A stretch of 13,657 nt of DNA from Pelagilacustribacter hypolimneticus (GCA_965235125.1 CBDDXH010000023.1:1-13657), one strand, 5' to 3'; shown: positions 1 through 6,529, counted from the first letter of the stretch. The notes: generated by a model from the sequence alone, not told the origin. Numbers and translations: made by a program.

Positions 1-1066
1 GTGCAGGATTTCCATCAAGAGATTTTGCTAACGCAACAGCTTGATCTCTAATCACTTTTTCAATTTCATCAGCAACCTTTGGATTTTGTTCTAGATAAAT
101 TTTTGCATTTTCTCTACCTTGACCAATTTTTTCACCTTTATAAGCATACCAAGCTCCAGCTTTTTCTACGATACCGGCTTTTGTTCCAAGGTCTACTAAT
201 TCTCCTGATTTACTAATACCTTTGCCGTACATAAGATCAAACTCAACTACTTTAAATGGTGGGGCAACTTTATTTTTAACTACTTTAACTCTTGTTGTAT
301 TACCAATGATCTCTTCTTTATCTTTGATTGCTCCAATTCTTCTAATATCCATTCTTACTGAAGAATAAAATTTTAGAGCATTTCCACCTGATGTTGTCTC
401 TGGATTACCAAACATAACACCTATCTTCATACGTATTTGGTTAATAAAAATAACCATCGTATTTGATTTGGATACTGATCCAGTTATTTTTCTTAAAGCT
501 TGGCTCATTAATCTAGATTGAAGACCAACGTGATGATCTCCCATCTCTCCTTCTAATTCTGCTTTCGGAGTTAATGCTGCTACAGAGTCGATGACTAATA
601 CAGAAATTGATCCTGATTTAATTAAAGTGTCAGCTATTTCTAACGCTTGTTCTCCTGTGTCTGGTTGAGAAATTAATAGCTCTCCAGTTTTAACGCCTAA
701 TTTTTTTGCATAGATTGGATCCATTGCATGCTCAGCATCAACAAAAGCACAAATTCCACCTTTTTTTTGAGCTTCTGCTACTACTTGAAGAGCCAATGTT
801 GTTTTCCCAGATGACTCTGGTCCATAAACTTCTATAATTCTGCCTTTTGGCAAACCGCCTATACCAAGGGCTAAATCTAAACTTAAAGATCCTGTTGAAA
901 TAGCTTCAATATCTAAAGCTTGTTGTTGCCCAAGTCTCATTATTGAGCCTTTACCGTAATTTTGATCTATTTGGCTAATAGCCGCCTCTAAAGCTTTGTT
1001 TTTTTCCTTTAACTCCTGCTCTTTTTTACTGTCAGACTTAACTACTTTTAAATTGTTTTTAATCAT
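1..1066 (-). CDS. recA: RecA recombinase, partial (C-terminal end beyond left edge)
   Basis: RecA is the ATP-dependent strand-exchange protein of homologous recombination and the co-protease that triggers LexA self-cleavage in the SOS response. Reading leftward from the ATG at 1066 gives 355 uninterrupted codons. The Walker A motif GPESSGKTT lies at about residues 82-90. The 'VYGPE', 'FVDAEHAMDP', 'ISQPDTGEQALEI', 'VIDSVAAL' and 'GDHHVGLQSRLMSQALRK' blocks and the L2-loop 'FINQIRMKIGVMFGNPETTSGGNALKFY' region all match RecA family signatures. No stop is reached before base 1, so only the last few acidic C-terminal residues should be missing. An AAGGA ribosome site (1073-1077) sits 6 bases before the ATG, which fixes the start. 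It has its own promoter at 1101-1129 with a LexA-like site inside. Identification is essentially certain. Confidence 0.98.
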   Translation of the reverse strand, partial: MIKNNLKVVKSDSKKEQELKEKNKALEAAISQIDQNYGKGSIMRLGQQQALDIEAISTGSLSLDLALGIGGLPKGRIIEVYGPESSGKTTLALQVVAEAQKKGGICAFVDAEHAMDPIYAKKLGVKTGELLISQPDTGEQALEIADTLIKSGSISVLVIDSVAALTPKAELEGEMGDHHVGLQSRLMSQALRKITGSVSKSNTMVIFINQIRMKIGVMFGNPETTSGGNALKFYSSVRMDIRRIGAIKDKEEIIGNTTRVKVVKNKVAPPFKVVEFDLMYGKGISKSGELVDLGTKAGIVEKAGAWYAYKGEKIGQGRENAKIYLEQNPKVADEIEKVIRDQAVALAKSLDGNPA

Positions 1067-1100
1067 TTTTTATCCTTTTTTTGTTCGAATCGTTGATTTA

Positions 1101-1129
1101 AATGTACACACTTTGTTCTCTTTTATCAA
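1101..1129 (-). promoter_or_regulatory. recA promoter
   Basis: On the minus strand a TTGATA -35 box (1124-1129, 5 of 6 to consensus) is followed after exactly 17 bases by a TACATT -10 box (1101-1106, 4 of 6). Transcription would start near 1094, leaving a leader of about 28 bases that contains the AAGGA ribosome site. Placement and spacing are good for a sigma-70 promoter. This is read from sequence only. Confidence 0.6.
1104..1118. promoter_or_regulatory. candidate LexA (SOS) operator in the recA promoter
   Basis: The top strand reads GTAC-N7-GTTC, one mismatch from GTTC-N7-GTTC, the direct-repeat LexA box known from alphaproteobacteria. It lies in the spacer between the recA -35 and -10 boxes, where a repressor would block RNA polymerase. 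Known family biology (recA is the standard SOS gene) plus position make it plausible. The mismatch and the short motif keep confidence moderate. Confidence 0.45.
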
Positions 1130-1140
1130 GTACGATAAAA

Positions 1141-1233
1141 ATGGCAGTTTACTTTACTTTTGAAGGCATAAACGAATTAAAAGAAGACTTGGAGCACGTT
1201 GTAACAGTAATCAAGCCAAGCTCACTTGTTTAA
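1141..1233 (+). CDS. possible small protein of 30 residues, unrecognised
   Basis: An ORF starting ATG at 1141 and ending TAA at 1231-1233 encodes a 30-residue peptide beginning MAVYFTFEGINELKEDLE and ending VIKPSSLV. I do not recognise it. The same frame is open back to an ATG at 1102, but that would place the start inside the recA promoter. No Shine-Dalgarno sequence precedes either ATG. For the ORF: amphipathic, charged, protein-like composition, and a terminator-like hairpin with a T-run right at its stop on the same strand. Against: about a third of its codons end in G or C, more than the neighbours, and it is very short. The stretch is clearly more GC-rich (33 of 90 bases) than the surrounding intergenic DNA, so a small RNA is an equally good reading. 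Confidence 0.3.
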   Translation: MAVYFTFEGINELKEDLEHVVTVIKPSSLV

Positions 1234-1244
1234 TAAGTTTTTTT
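1224..1244 (+). terminator. weak intrinsic terminator after the 1141-1233 ORF
   Basis: ACTTG (1224-1228) pairs with TAAGT (1234-1238), with one G-T pair, around a 5-base loop, and six T follow (1239-1244). The stem is short and AT-rich, but a T-run directly after a stem on the plus strand is what a terminator would look like in a genome this AT-rich. The reverse strand has no T-run at the matching place, so it would serve plus-strand transcription from beside recA rather than tolC. Confidence 0.35.
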
Positions 1245-1248
1245 ATAT

Positions 1249-2550
1249 TTAAGTTTTTTTAAGATTTTCTAAAGTCAAATCACCAATGACAGCTAATAAT
1301 TCAAACTTAGATATTGCAAAATCCCTCTCCGCTTTTGCATTACTTATTCTTGCGTTTAATAGAAGACTTCTGGATTGAATAACTTCAAGAGTGGTTCGTG
1401 TATTTCCTGAATCATACTCTAATGTAATTCCCTCATTTGCAATCTCTGCAGCTTTTACCTGTGCTTGGGTTGATTTTAAAACACTTCCGGAAGACTGGTA
1501 AACAGACCAGGCATTAGCTGTATCTGTTTTTACTTCATTAAAAGTGTCTTGTAAAATTAAATTTGTTTGCTCTCTTTTAAATTGTGATTTTTTTAATGAA
1601 GAATAATTTTCTCCACCTTTAAAAATTGGAATAGTTACGGTTGCTTTAAGATTCTCTTGATCTGACTGATCAATTGTAGAACTTAAATCTTTATTTTGTG
1701 ATTTTGTATAATTAACCGATGCTGAAGGAGAAAACTTAGATTTTTCAATATTCACGTTTTTTTCAGAAATTTCATAATCTAATTTAGCAAGAAGTAATTT
1801 TGGATTATTTTTTTCTGAAAAGGCTAAAACTGAATTTAATCCAGCTGGAAAATTTAAATTCATTTTTTCTATAAATTTATCTTCAGCTATTTCATTTGGA
1901 ACAGCTAATCTGATTATTCTCTCAAAATTACTTTTGGCGGCTAATAACTCTGTATCAGCTGTAATTAGTTTTGCATTGGAATCAGCAAGTGAAGACTCTG
2001 ACTGAGCTAAATCTGTTAAAGCAATTTCTCCTTTCTGCAATCTTGAGATGTCTGTTTCTACTTGCCTTTCAAATAAATCCACATTTGCTAAATTAAATTG
2101 TTTATTTTTAATTTTGTAAATTAAGTCATAATAAGCAATGGCTGATTTCAATAAAACTTGTTGTTCAACATTTTTTAATTTTATTGCCGCTTGTTCTGAT
2201 TCAAGTTGTGATTTTTTTACAGAGTTATAACCTTGAAGTCCTTGAAAAATTTTTTGATCAACTGAAACAGATTGTGTTTCGGTATTAGTACTGGCATCAG
2301 GTTGTCTAACACCTGCTTGATTTGTTCTATTGGTGCTTTGTTCGCTATCTTGACTACCTGAGATAGAAACACTTGGTAAAAATTCACTCCTTGAAATATT
2401 AATATTTTCTTTAACCGCTTTATAATTTTCTCTTTCTGCATTTAATGTTGGATTGCTTTTGTAGGCACTTTCCAAATAAGTTAAAAAATCAGAGGCAAAA
2501 GCTGAGTTAAGATTAAAAATAAGAATGATAATAACGATAAAAAATTTCAT
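1249..2550 (-). CDS. tolC: TolC-family outer-membrane efflux channel protein
   Basis: This 433-residue protein is a typical outer-membrane factor: a trimeric beta-barrel plus periplasmic alpha-helical tunnel used by type I secretion systems and RND/MFS/ABC efflux pumps. A signal peptide is visible (hydrophobic residues 4-18, AFA|S cleavage near 19/20). The mature N-terminus 'LESAYKSNPTLNAERENYKAVKE' and 'SRSEFLPSVSISGS' match the first OEP repeat. A second, weaker copy near residue 245 ('ALVFSEKNNP'-like, then 'EKSKFSPSASVNY') gives the usual duplicated structure. The length fits TolC. It is the last gene of the isomerase-kinase-tolC operon, starting 1 base after the kinase stop. No inner-membrane pump or periplasmic adaptor lies nearby, so its partners must be encoded elsewhere. 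The family is certain. The symbol follows the usual alphaproteobacterial naming. Confidence 0.9.
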   Translation of the reverse strand: MKFFIVIIILIFNLNSAFASDFLTYLESAYKSNPTLNAERENYKAVKENINISRSEFLPSVSISGSQDSEQSTNRTNQAGVRQPDASTNTETQSVSVDQKIFQGLQGYNSVKKSQLESEQAAIKLKNVEQQVLLKSAIAYYDLIYKIKNKQFNLANVDLFERQVETDISRLQKGEIALTDLAQSESSLADSNAKLITADTELLAAKSNFERIIRLAVPNEIAEDKFIEKMNLNFPAGLNSVLAFSEKNNPKLLLAKLDYEISEKNVNIEKSKFSPSASVNYTKSQNKDLSSTIDQSDQENLKATVTIPIFKGGENYSSLKKSQFKREQTNLILQDTFNEVKTDTANAWSVYQSSGSVLKSTQAQVKAAEIANEGITLEYDSGNTRTTLEVIQSRSLLLNARISNAKAERDFAISKFELLAVIGDLTLENLKKT

Positions 2551-2551
2551 A

Positions 2552-3466
2552 TTAATTAAATTTAATTTTATTAAATCTATGTTTTTTGTCTAAATAAAGA
2601 ACGGCATAAGCTTTATTTGGTAAGTCTTTGAGCATTTGCAAAGTTGTTCTCTCATAATACATAATAAATTGACGCACTTGATTGGAAGACATAATTTTTT
2701 TACCTTTAGAAGTCAATTGGAGTTTTTTTTCTTGCAAAAATCTCCATTTATATACGCTTTCAAAATTAGGTACTTTTAAGAAAATTAATTTATCTATTTG
2801 ATCAAAAATTTTTCTATACTCATTTTTTAATTCTTGATTAACTTTATTACGCCAAATTAATTTTGAATCTTGTTTTCTTTCTAAAATATTAATGGGCTTG
2901 ATTAAATCTTTATTTCTTTGAGGTTTTGCACCAACGCACCATCCTTCAAATATTATAATTTGAGGTTGATAGTTTATTTTTTGCCATTTTGATTTGATAA
3001 ATCTATCATCTTTAGACTTATCAAAGCGCGGAATTAAAATTGACTTAAATTTTTTTTTTTTTAAATCTGAAAAAGTTTTTTTTAGTAATTGAGTATCATG
3101 GGTTCCTGGAACTCCTCTTACCTTAAATAAATTATGAATATTTTTTGCTAAGTTAGTTCTTTCTTTTAATGTTAAATAAAAATCATCAATAGAAAAATAA
3201 ACTACTTTTAAATTATATTTGTAATTAAGTATTAATTTTATAATTTGAGTAATAGTGCTTTTTCCAGCTCCTTGACCGCCGGTTAGACCAATAATTTTAA
3301 TTTTTTTACTTTTTACGTAGTCTTGATATATCCTTTCACAAATAGGCAGATAAAAATTTTTTAATTGGCCTAGTTTATTATAAAATGGCTCACTTTGTGC
3401 TTCTTGAGTAGCTAAAAAATCTAAATATTTTTTTTCTAAAAACTTTTCAGAAATAGTATTTAACAT
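2552..3466 (-). CDS. D-glycerate 3-kinase-like P-loop kinase
   Basis: A 304-residue cytoplasmic P-loop kinase. Residues 59-71 carry a Walker A motif (IGLTGGQGAGKST), 'YFSIDDFYLT' (about 90-99) supplies the paired aspartates of the phosphoribulokinase/uridine-kinase-like fold, 'VRGVPGTHD' follows near 117-124, then 'PRFDKSKDDR' near 146-155 and 'IIFEGWCVG' near 171-179. This series is characteristic of the plant/fungal GLYK and yeast YGR205w (Tda10) group, whose biochemically known member phosphorylates D-glycerate to 3-phosphoglycerate in photorespiration. A role feeding glycerate into glycolysis or serine metabolism is inferred. It sits between the isomerase gene (stop one base before this ATG) and tolC (starting one base after this stop), so co-transcription is likely. 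The substrate is the uncertain part, since relatives act on other small molecules. Confidence 0.8.
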   Translation of the reverse strand: MLNTISEKFLEKKYLDFLATQEAQSEPFYNKLGQLKNFYLPICERIYQDYVKSKKIKIIGLTGGQGAGKSTITQIIKLILNYKYNLKVVYFSIDDFYLTLKERTNLAKNIHNLFKVRGVPGTHDTQLLKKTFSDLKKKKFKSILIPRFDKSKDDRFIKSKWQKINYQPQIIIFEGWCVGAKPQRNKDLIKPINILERKQDSKLIWRNKVNQELKNEYRKIFDQIDKLIFLKVPNFESVYKWRFLQEKKLQLTSKGKKIMSSNQVRQFIMYYERTTLQMLKDLPNKAYAVLYLDKKHRFNKIKFN

Positions 3467-3467
3467 T

Positions 3468-4064
3468 TTAGGATTTACTTAAAGCCCGCTCTAAAAAGTC
3501 TAATCTATCTTGTCCCCAAAATAATTCATTATTATAAATATAAGAAGGTGCACCAAAAACATTTTTTGTAACAGCCTCTTCAGTGTTATCTTGATAAATT
3601 TTAGATACTTTATCTGACTTAGCTAAATCAGATAATACTTTAAAATTTAATTTAAATAGATTGCTTATATGTTCAATATTTTTTTCATCAGAAATATCTT
3701 TTTCCTCACTCCATAATTGTTCTAAAATCTTATGACCAAATACGATTTGGGCACCTAATAGATTAGCTGCAATTATATACTTGCTTGGTAAGTGAACATC
3801 TTTAGGCGGAAAAAATTTTGGTTTAAGATTAATTTTGATATTTAAAAATTCACTCCATCGTTTTAATTCATCTAATCTATACTTTTGTCTTTGTGGAGAT
3901 CTTTGAGGTAAAGGTAAGCCTCCTGTCTTTGGAAATATCCCTCCACCTAAATCGCAGGGTTTTTCAACTATTTTTGCGTTATATTTTTTTGCTATAGACT
4001 GAAATCTTACTGAGCCAAGATAAGCAAATGGTGATGAAGCGCTGTAAAAATATTCTATTTTCAC
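3468..4064 (-). CDS. 2-hydroxychromene-2-carboxylate isomerase family protein (DsbA-like, kappa-GST type)
   Basis: A 198-residue thioredoxin-fold protein of the HCCA isomerase/kappa-class GST family. It opens with 'YFYSASSPFAYLGS', where Ser10/Ser11-Pro12 occupy the place of the DsbA CxxC and bind glutathione in known members. 'KPCDLGGGIFPKTGG', 'SPQRQKYRLDELKRWSEFL' and near the C-terminus 'FGAPSYIYNNELFWGQDRLDFLE' are standard family blocks. Characterised members isomerise 2-hydroxychromene-2-carboxylate in naphthalene breakdown, but no other aromatic-degradation gene is present, so a general glutathione-dependent role is more likely. The start is GTG at 4062-4064. No upstream in-frame ATG exists and no Shine-Dalgarno sequence is visible. 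It is the first gene of the operon with the kinase and tolC. Confidence 0.87.
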   Translation of the reverse strand: MKIEYFYSASSPFAYLGSVRFQSIAKKYNAKIVEKPCDLGGGIFPKTGGLPLPQRSPQRQKYRLDELKRWSEFLNIKINLKPKFFPPKDVHLPSKYIIAANLLGAQIVFGHKILEQLWSEEKDISDEKNIEHISNLFKLNFKVLSDLAKSDKVSKIYQDNTEEAVTKNVFGAPSYIYNNELFWGQDRLDFLERALSKS

Positions 4065-4096
4065 TTTTATAAATGAATTAAATCTTATTTATTTAT

Positions 4097-4116
4097 TTTA
4101 GCAAATATTTAGCAAA
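4097..4116 (+). repeat. direct repeat TTTAGCAAA x2, 11-bp period
   Basis: TTTAGCAAA occurs at 4097-4105 and again at 4108-4116, separated so that the two copies are on the same face of the helix. It lies just left of the DnaA box. It may be a binding site for an unknown regulator or simple AT-rich coincidence. Confidence 0.5.
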
Positions 4117-4132
4117 ATATATGTTGTTATAC

Positions 4133-4141
4133 TTATCCACA
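4133..4141 (+). promoter_or_regulatory. perfect DnaA box
   Basis: TTATCCACA matches the consensus high-affinity DnaA box exactly. At this base composition a match on either strand is expected roughly 0.2 times in a window of this size, so chance cannot be excluded. No other exact copy was noticed nearby, so this is not by itself an origin of replication. DnaA also regulates transcription from single boxes. Confidence 0.45.
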
Positions 4142-4147
4142 AAAAAT

Positions 4148-4201
4148 CTACATGTAGTTTGGATGTTCACGTTTTGATTCACTTTTGATTCTAGTCTGGA
4201 C
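4148..4201 (-). pseudogene. possible 17-codon C-terminal remnant of a lost gene
   Basis: On the minus strand, after a TGA, 17 codons read VQTRIKSESKREHPNYM and end at TAG (4148-4150), followed by ATTTTTT. The basic, proline-containing end looks like a genuine protein C-terminus rather than random AT-rich translation. There is no start codon and no body, and I cannot name a parent protein. It would fit a gene deleted when the glycosyltransferase cassette arrived or was exchanged. Weak evidence. Confidence 0.2.
4172..4191 (+). repeat. direct repeat TTTTGATTC x2, 11-bp period
   Basis: TTTTGATTC occurs at 4172-4180 and 4183-4191, and the first copy is preceded by a related GTTCAC at 4165-4170. 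The 11-base period equals that of the repeat at 4097-4116 on the other side of the DnaA box. Confidence 0.5.
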
Positions 4202-4216
4202 TCATTTTACAACCTT

Positions 4217-5107
4217 TTAGTGTGTAAGGTTCTCTATGTTAACTATATCAAGATGACTGCTTTCAAGCTCTTTTTCATCTTCTCTAAAAGAGACAATAAA
4301 AATAAAAATATTAAATAAAATAATCAATAGTTGAAAAAATAAAAAATTAAATTCAACTAAAAAACCTAGATAGTAAAGTAAACTTAAAATGATCATTGAT
4401 AAAATAAAAACCCGGTATTTAAAAACTGCTATAATAGAAAAAGAATGAATAAGTAGTTTAAATAATGACATTTGTGATGGTCCAAAATATCTTATTCCTC
4501 TAATAGAATTCACTTCGTTATAATTTTTTATATTTTTTTTAAAGGTGCCAGAATAACTACTCCACAAACTTGCTTTTAAAGAAAGTTTTTTTATATCTAA
4601 CTTTGTTAGACAGCTAAAATTTCCAAAATTAATAAGTTTACCTGTCGTAAATAAAGTTAAGTACTTGTGGAATCTATAAAGCATTTGAAAAAAGAAGCCT
4701 TCTGATCTTTTAATTCGTTTTGCTACAACTGATTTATCAGGTTCACTAAATATTTTAGCCACTAATGATTTTATTTCCTCAGGTCGGTCTTCGCCGTCTC
4801 CATCCATCAAAATTAAATAATCAAGATCTGCATTCTCAGATAAATATTTGATACCAAAAGCATTGCATCTGGCATGACCTTTGTTTTTACCCATATGAAT
4901 AATTTTGATTGAATTAATTTGAGAAGGAATGTTAATTTTTTTATTTTTTATTGCTGAGCAATCATCGATCACTAGACAATCAAAACGAGCTCGTTTTAAG
5001 TTTTTTATATTATCATTAATCTCAATTAGAAGTTGGTTTAAAGATTCCCAATCATTAAAAATTGGAATTAAAATAACAAATTTTTTCACCGTGCACCTAT
5101 CATGCAA
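4217..5107 (-). CDS. family 2 glycosyltransferase, polyprenyl-phosphate type with membrane tail
   Basis: A 296-residue GT2 enzyme. The GT-A fold starts at 'FVILIPIFNDWESL' (about 10-23). 'CLVIDDCS' (44-51) holds the nucleotide-binding aspartates, 'GKNKGHARCNAFGIKYL' follows, and 'MDGDGEDRPEEI' (101-112) is the DxD-type metal site. Two hydrophobic helices lie at about 218-275, then a charged tail. This layout matches GtrB/ArnC/DPM-like enzymes that move a sugar from a nucleotide donor to a lipid phosphate carrier at the inner membrane. It is the second gene of a cassette with the ArnT-like gene, an expected donor-making partner. Two starts are possible: ATG at 5107, or GTG at 5087-5089, which overlaps the upstream TGA as GTGA, has AGG 6 bases ahead and puts the N-terminus right at the fold. 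I think the GTG is at least as likely. Sugar and acceptor are unknown. Confidence 0.87.
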   Translation of the reverse strand: MHDRCTVKKFVILIPIFNDWESLNQLLIEINDNIKNLKRARFDCLVIDDCSAIKNKKINIPSQINSIKIIHMGKNKGHARCNAFGIKYLSENADLDYLILMDGDGEDRPEEIKSLVAKIFSEPDKSVVAKRIKRSEGFFFQMLYRFHKYLTLFTTGKLINFGNFSCLTKLDIKKLSLKASLWSSYSGTFKKNIKNYNEVNSIRGIRYFGPSQMSLFKLLIHSFSIIAVFKYRVFILSMIILSLLYYLGFLVEFNFLFFQLLIILFNIFIFIVSFREDEKELESSHLDIVNIENLTH

Positions 5108-6453
5108 AAACCTTGAAGTTTAATACTTCCAAATTCTCCTGGACAAACAGATTTTAAAATATCTTTATTGCCGACATAAATAACTCCACCTTCTATTTTT
5201 AAATCTTTTAGTTTAGGGCTCAAATTATTAAACCACTTAGGTCTAGATCGAAGGTGATAAGATAGATTGCCAGCTAACCACTCATCTCCGATAACAATTG
5301 CAATATTGTTGCTAAAGCTTTTGTCCCATTTATCTTGAACTAATTCAGCTATTTCTTTGCCAGGATAATCCGTTCTTTTATTATCCTTTGAAAGTGAAAT
5401 GTACAGATAGATCGCTGGCGAAAGAACAAAGATAAATAAAAAACAAATTAAAAATTTTTTTAAAGAATTTAAATTAATACTAGATTTAAAATGATAAATA
5501 AAAAATAAACCTAAAAATAAATAAAAAGGCGTCGCCCACATCGTACGAATATTGGCTGCAAAAATTAAAGAAGTTAAAACCATTAAAAAGATTGGAACTA
5601 AAGTAATAAAAATTAAAAAAATTGATTTTTCATCACGTTGATTAATTTTAAATTTATATTTTTTAAGCAATAAACTTAGAAGAGCAAAAAAAGGTAATAA
5701 CGTAACTATTTGCTTAAAAATAAATTTTAAAGGGTAAATTATATGATTTAAAAAAATGCTTTCTTCTAAACCTGTTCTTTTTAATCCATAGGCAATGGTT
5801 GTATAATCGTTCTCTACCAACCACGCAATATGGGGACTTAATATTAACAAAAAAACTATAAGGGGAACAAAGTATTTTAAACTAAACTTCTTGTGTTTAA
5901 GCCAATAGTAAATAAAAAAAAATATTATACCTATCAATAAATAAATGAATAAATATTTAGATAAAAATCCTAATGCTGCAAATAATCCAAATAATATCCA
6001 ATCGTGAATTTTATCATGTTTAAAACTTTGCCAAGCATAAAAAATTGTTAATGACCAGAAAGGAATTTGACAAATATTTACGTTAAATTCTGGAGATGTA
6101 AAATTATAAAAATATATTCCTTCCAACAAAAAAACCGAAATTAATGCATAAGTTTCATTTTTCAAAAATTCTTTTGCCAGCTTAAAAATTACAATAAATG
6201 AAATAACAATAAATATCTGACTTAAAAGATAATAAGCCCAATCTTGATTGCCAAATATTTGGTAAAAAATTTCTGGAAAAAAAGCACTTAAAGGGGGATG
6301 TTTTTCAAAACCCCAATCTAAATTAGTTCCCCAAGCTAATGCTTCGATAACGTCTAAGGGTAAATTTTTATTAGATAAAAAAGGAACAAGTGTCCAAATT
6401 AATAAATGTGAGAACAAAAATATATTAAATACAAAATGGATATTTTTGTTCAT
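5086..6453 (-). CDS. ArnT/PMT-like membrane glycosyltransferase (GT39/GT83 type)
   Basis: A 455-residue integral membrane protein with about ten to twelve hydrophobic helices. A first periplasmic loop after helix 1 contains 'LPLDVIEALAWG' (31-42, Asp34 and Glu37 as likely catalytic/metal acids) and 'FEKHPPLSAFF' (49-59), the pattern of the PMT_2 family. A soluble domain of about 85 residues follows the last helix ('LVQDKWDKSF...VIGDEWLAGNLSYHL'). Such enzymes transfer a sugar from a polyprenyl-phosphate carrier to lipid A, another glycan or a protein on the periplasmic side. The adjoining GT2 gene probably makes the lipid-linked donor, and the two are linked by an overlapping stop/start. It is the first gene of the cassette, divergent from dksA, and I could not find a convincing promoter in the 76-base gap. 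The acceptor cannot be told from sequence. Confidence 0.85.
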   Translation of the reverse strand: MNKNIHFVFNIFLFSHLLIWTLVPFLSNKNLPLDVIEALAWGTNLDWGFEKHPPLSAFFPEIFYQIFGNQDWAYYLLSQIFIVISFIVIFKLAKEFLKNETYALISVFLLEGIYFYNFTSPEFNVNICQIPFWSLTIFYAWQSFKHDKIHDWILFGLFAALGFLSKYLFIYLLIGIIFFFIYYWLKHKKFSLKYFVPLIVFLLILSPHIAWLVENDYTTIAYGLKRTGLEESIFLNHIIYPLKFIFKQIVTLLPFFALLSLLLKKYKFKINQRDEKSIFLIFITLVPIFLMVLTSLIFAANIRTMWATPFYLFLGLFFIYHFKSSINLNSLKKFLICFLFIFVLSPAIYLYISLSKDNKRTDYPGKEIAELVQDKWDKSFSNNIAIVIGDEWLAGNLSYHLRSRPKWFNNLSPKLKDLKIEGGVIYVGNKDILKSVCPGEFGSIKLQGFCMIGAR

Positions 6454-6486
6454 TATTTTAATCTAATTAATACAATTTAAAGTCTA

Positions 6487-6514
6487 TTGACACTTATAAT
6501 TTGAAACATATACT
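6487..6514 (+). promoter_or_regulatory. dksA promoter, close to consensus
   Basis: A perfect TTGACA -35 box (6487-6492), a 16-base spacer and a TATACT -10 box (6509-6514, 5 of 6). Transcription would begin near 6521, only about 9 bases before the dksA ATG, and there is no Shine-Dalgarno sequence in that stretch. It is the strongest promoter-like sequence in the window. Confidence 0.7.
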
Positions 6515-6529
6515 CCATTTTTTTTAAAT

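Larger units (their letters stand above)
4065..4216. other. 152-bp intergenic region with DnaA box and phased repeats
   Basis: The gap between two minus-strand genes contains, left to right: a TTTAGCAAA direct repeat (4097 and 4108, period 11), a perfect DnaA box (4133-4141), a 10-bp palindrome (4148-4157), and a TTTTGATTC direct repeat (4172 and 4183, period 11) preceded by a related GTTCAC at 4165. The left half is extremely AT-rich. It must hold the promoter of the isomerase operon, for which only weak candidates are seen (TATATT at 4116-4121 or TATAAC near 4126-4131, minus strand, without good -35 boxes). Confidence 0.5.

Noticed and set aside
2217..2441. 74-codon minus-strand ORF inside tolC
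   Set aside because: Lies wholly within the tolC reading frame region, is Lys/Ile-rich like any AT-rich shadow, and matches no family.
4148..4164. Intrinsic terminator for the glycosyltransferase cassette at the CTACATGTAG palindrome
   Set aside because: The stem is at most 4 bp with a 2-base loop (3 bp with a 4-base loop). A T-run follows on the minus strand, but the hairpin is too weak to call.
4065..4216. Chromosomal replication origin
   Set aside because: Only one exact DnaA box and no usual origin neighbours (dnaA, dnaN, hemE, parAB, gidA) are present. Kept as a finding, not as an origin feature.
4929..5123. 64-codon plus-strand ORF opposite the GT2 N-terminus
   Set aside because: Antisense shadow of a well-supported glycosyltransferase. 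No ribosome site or recognisable domain.
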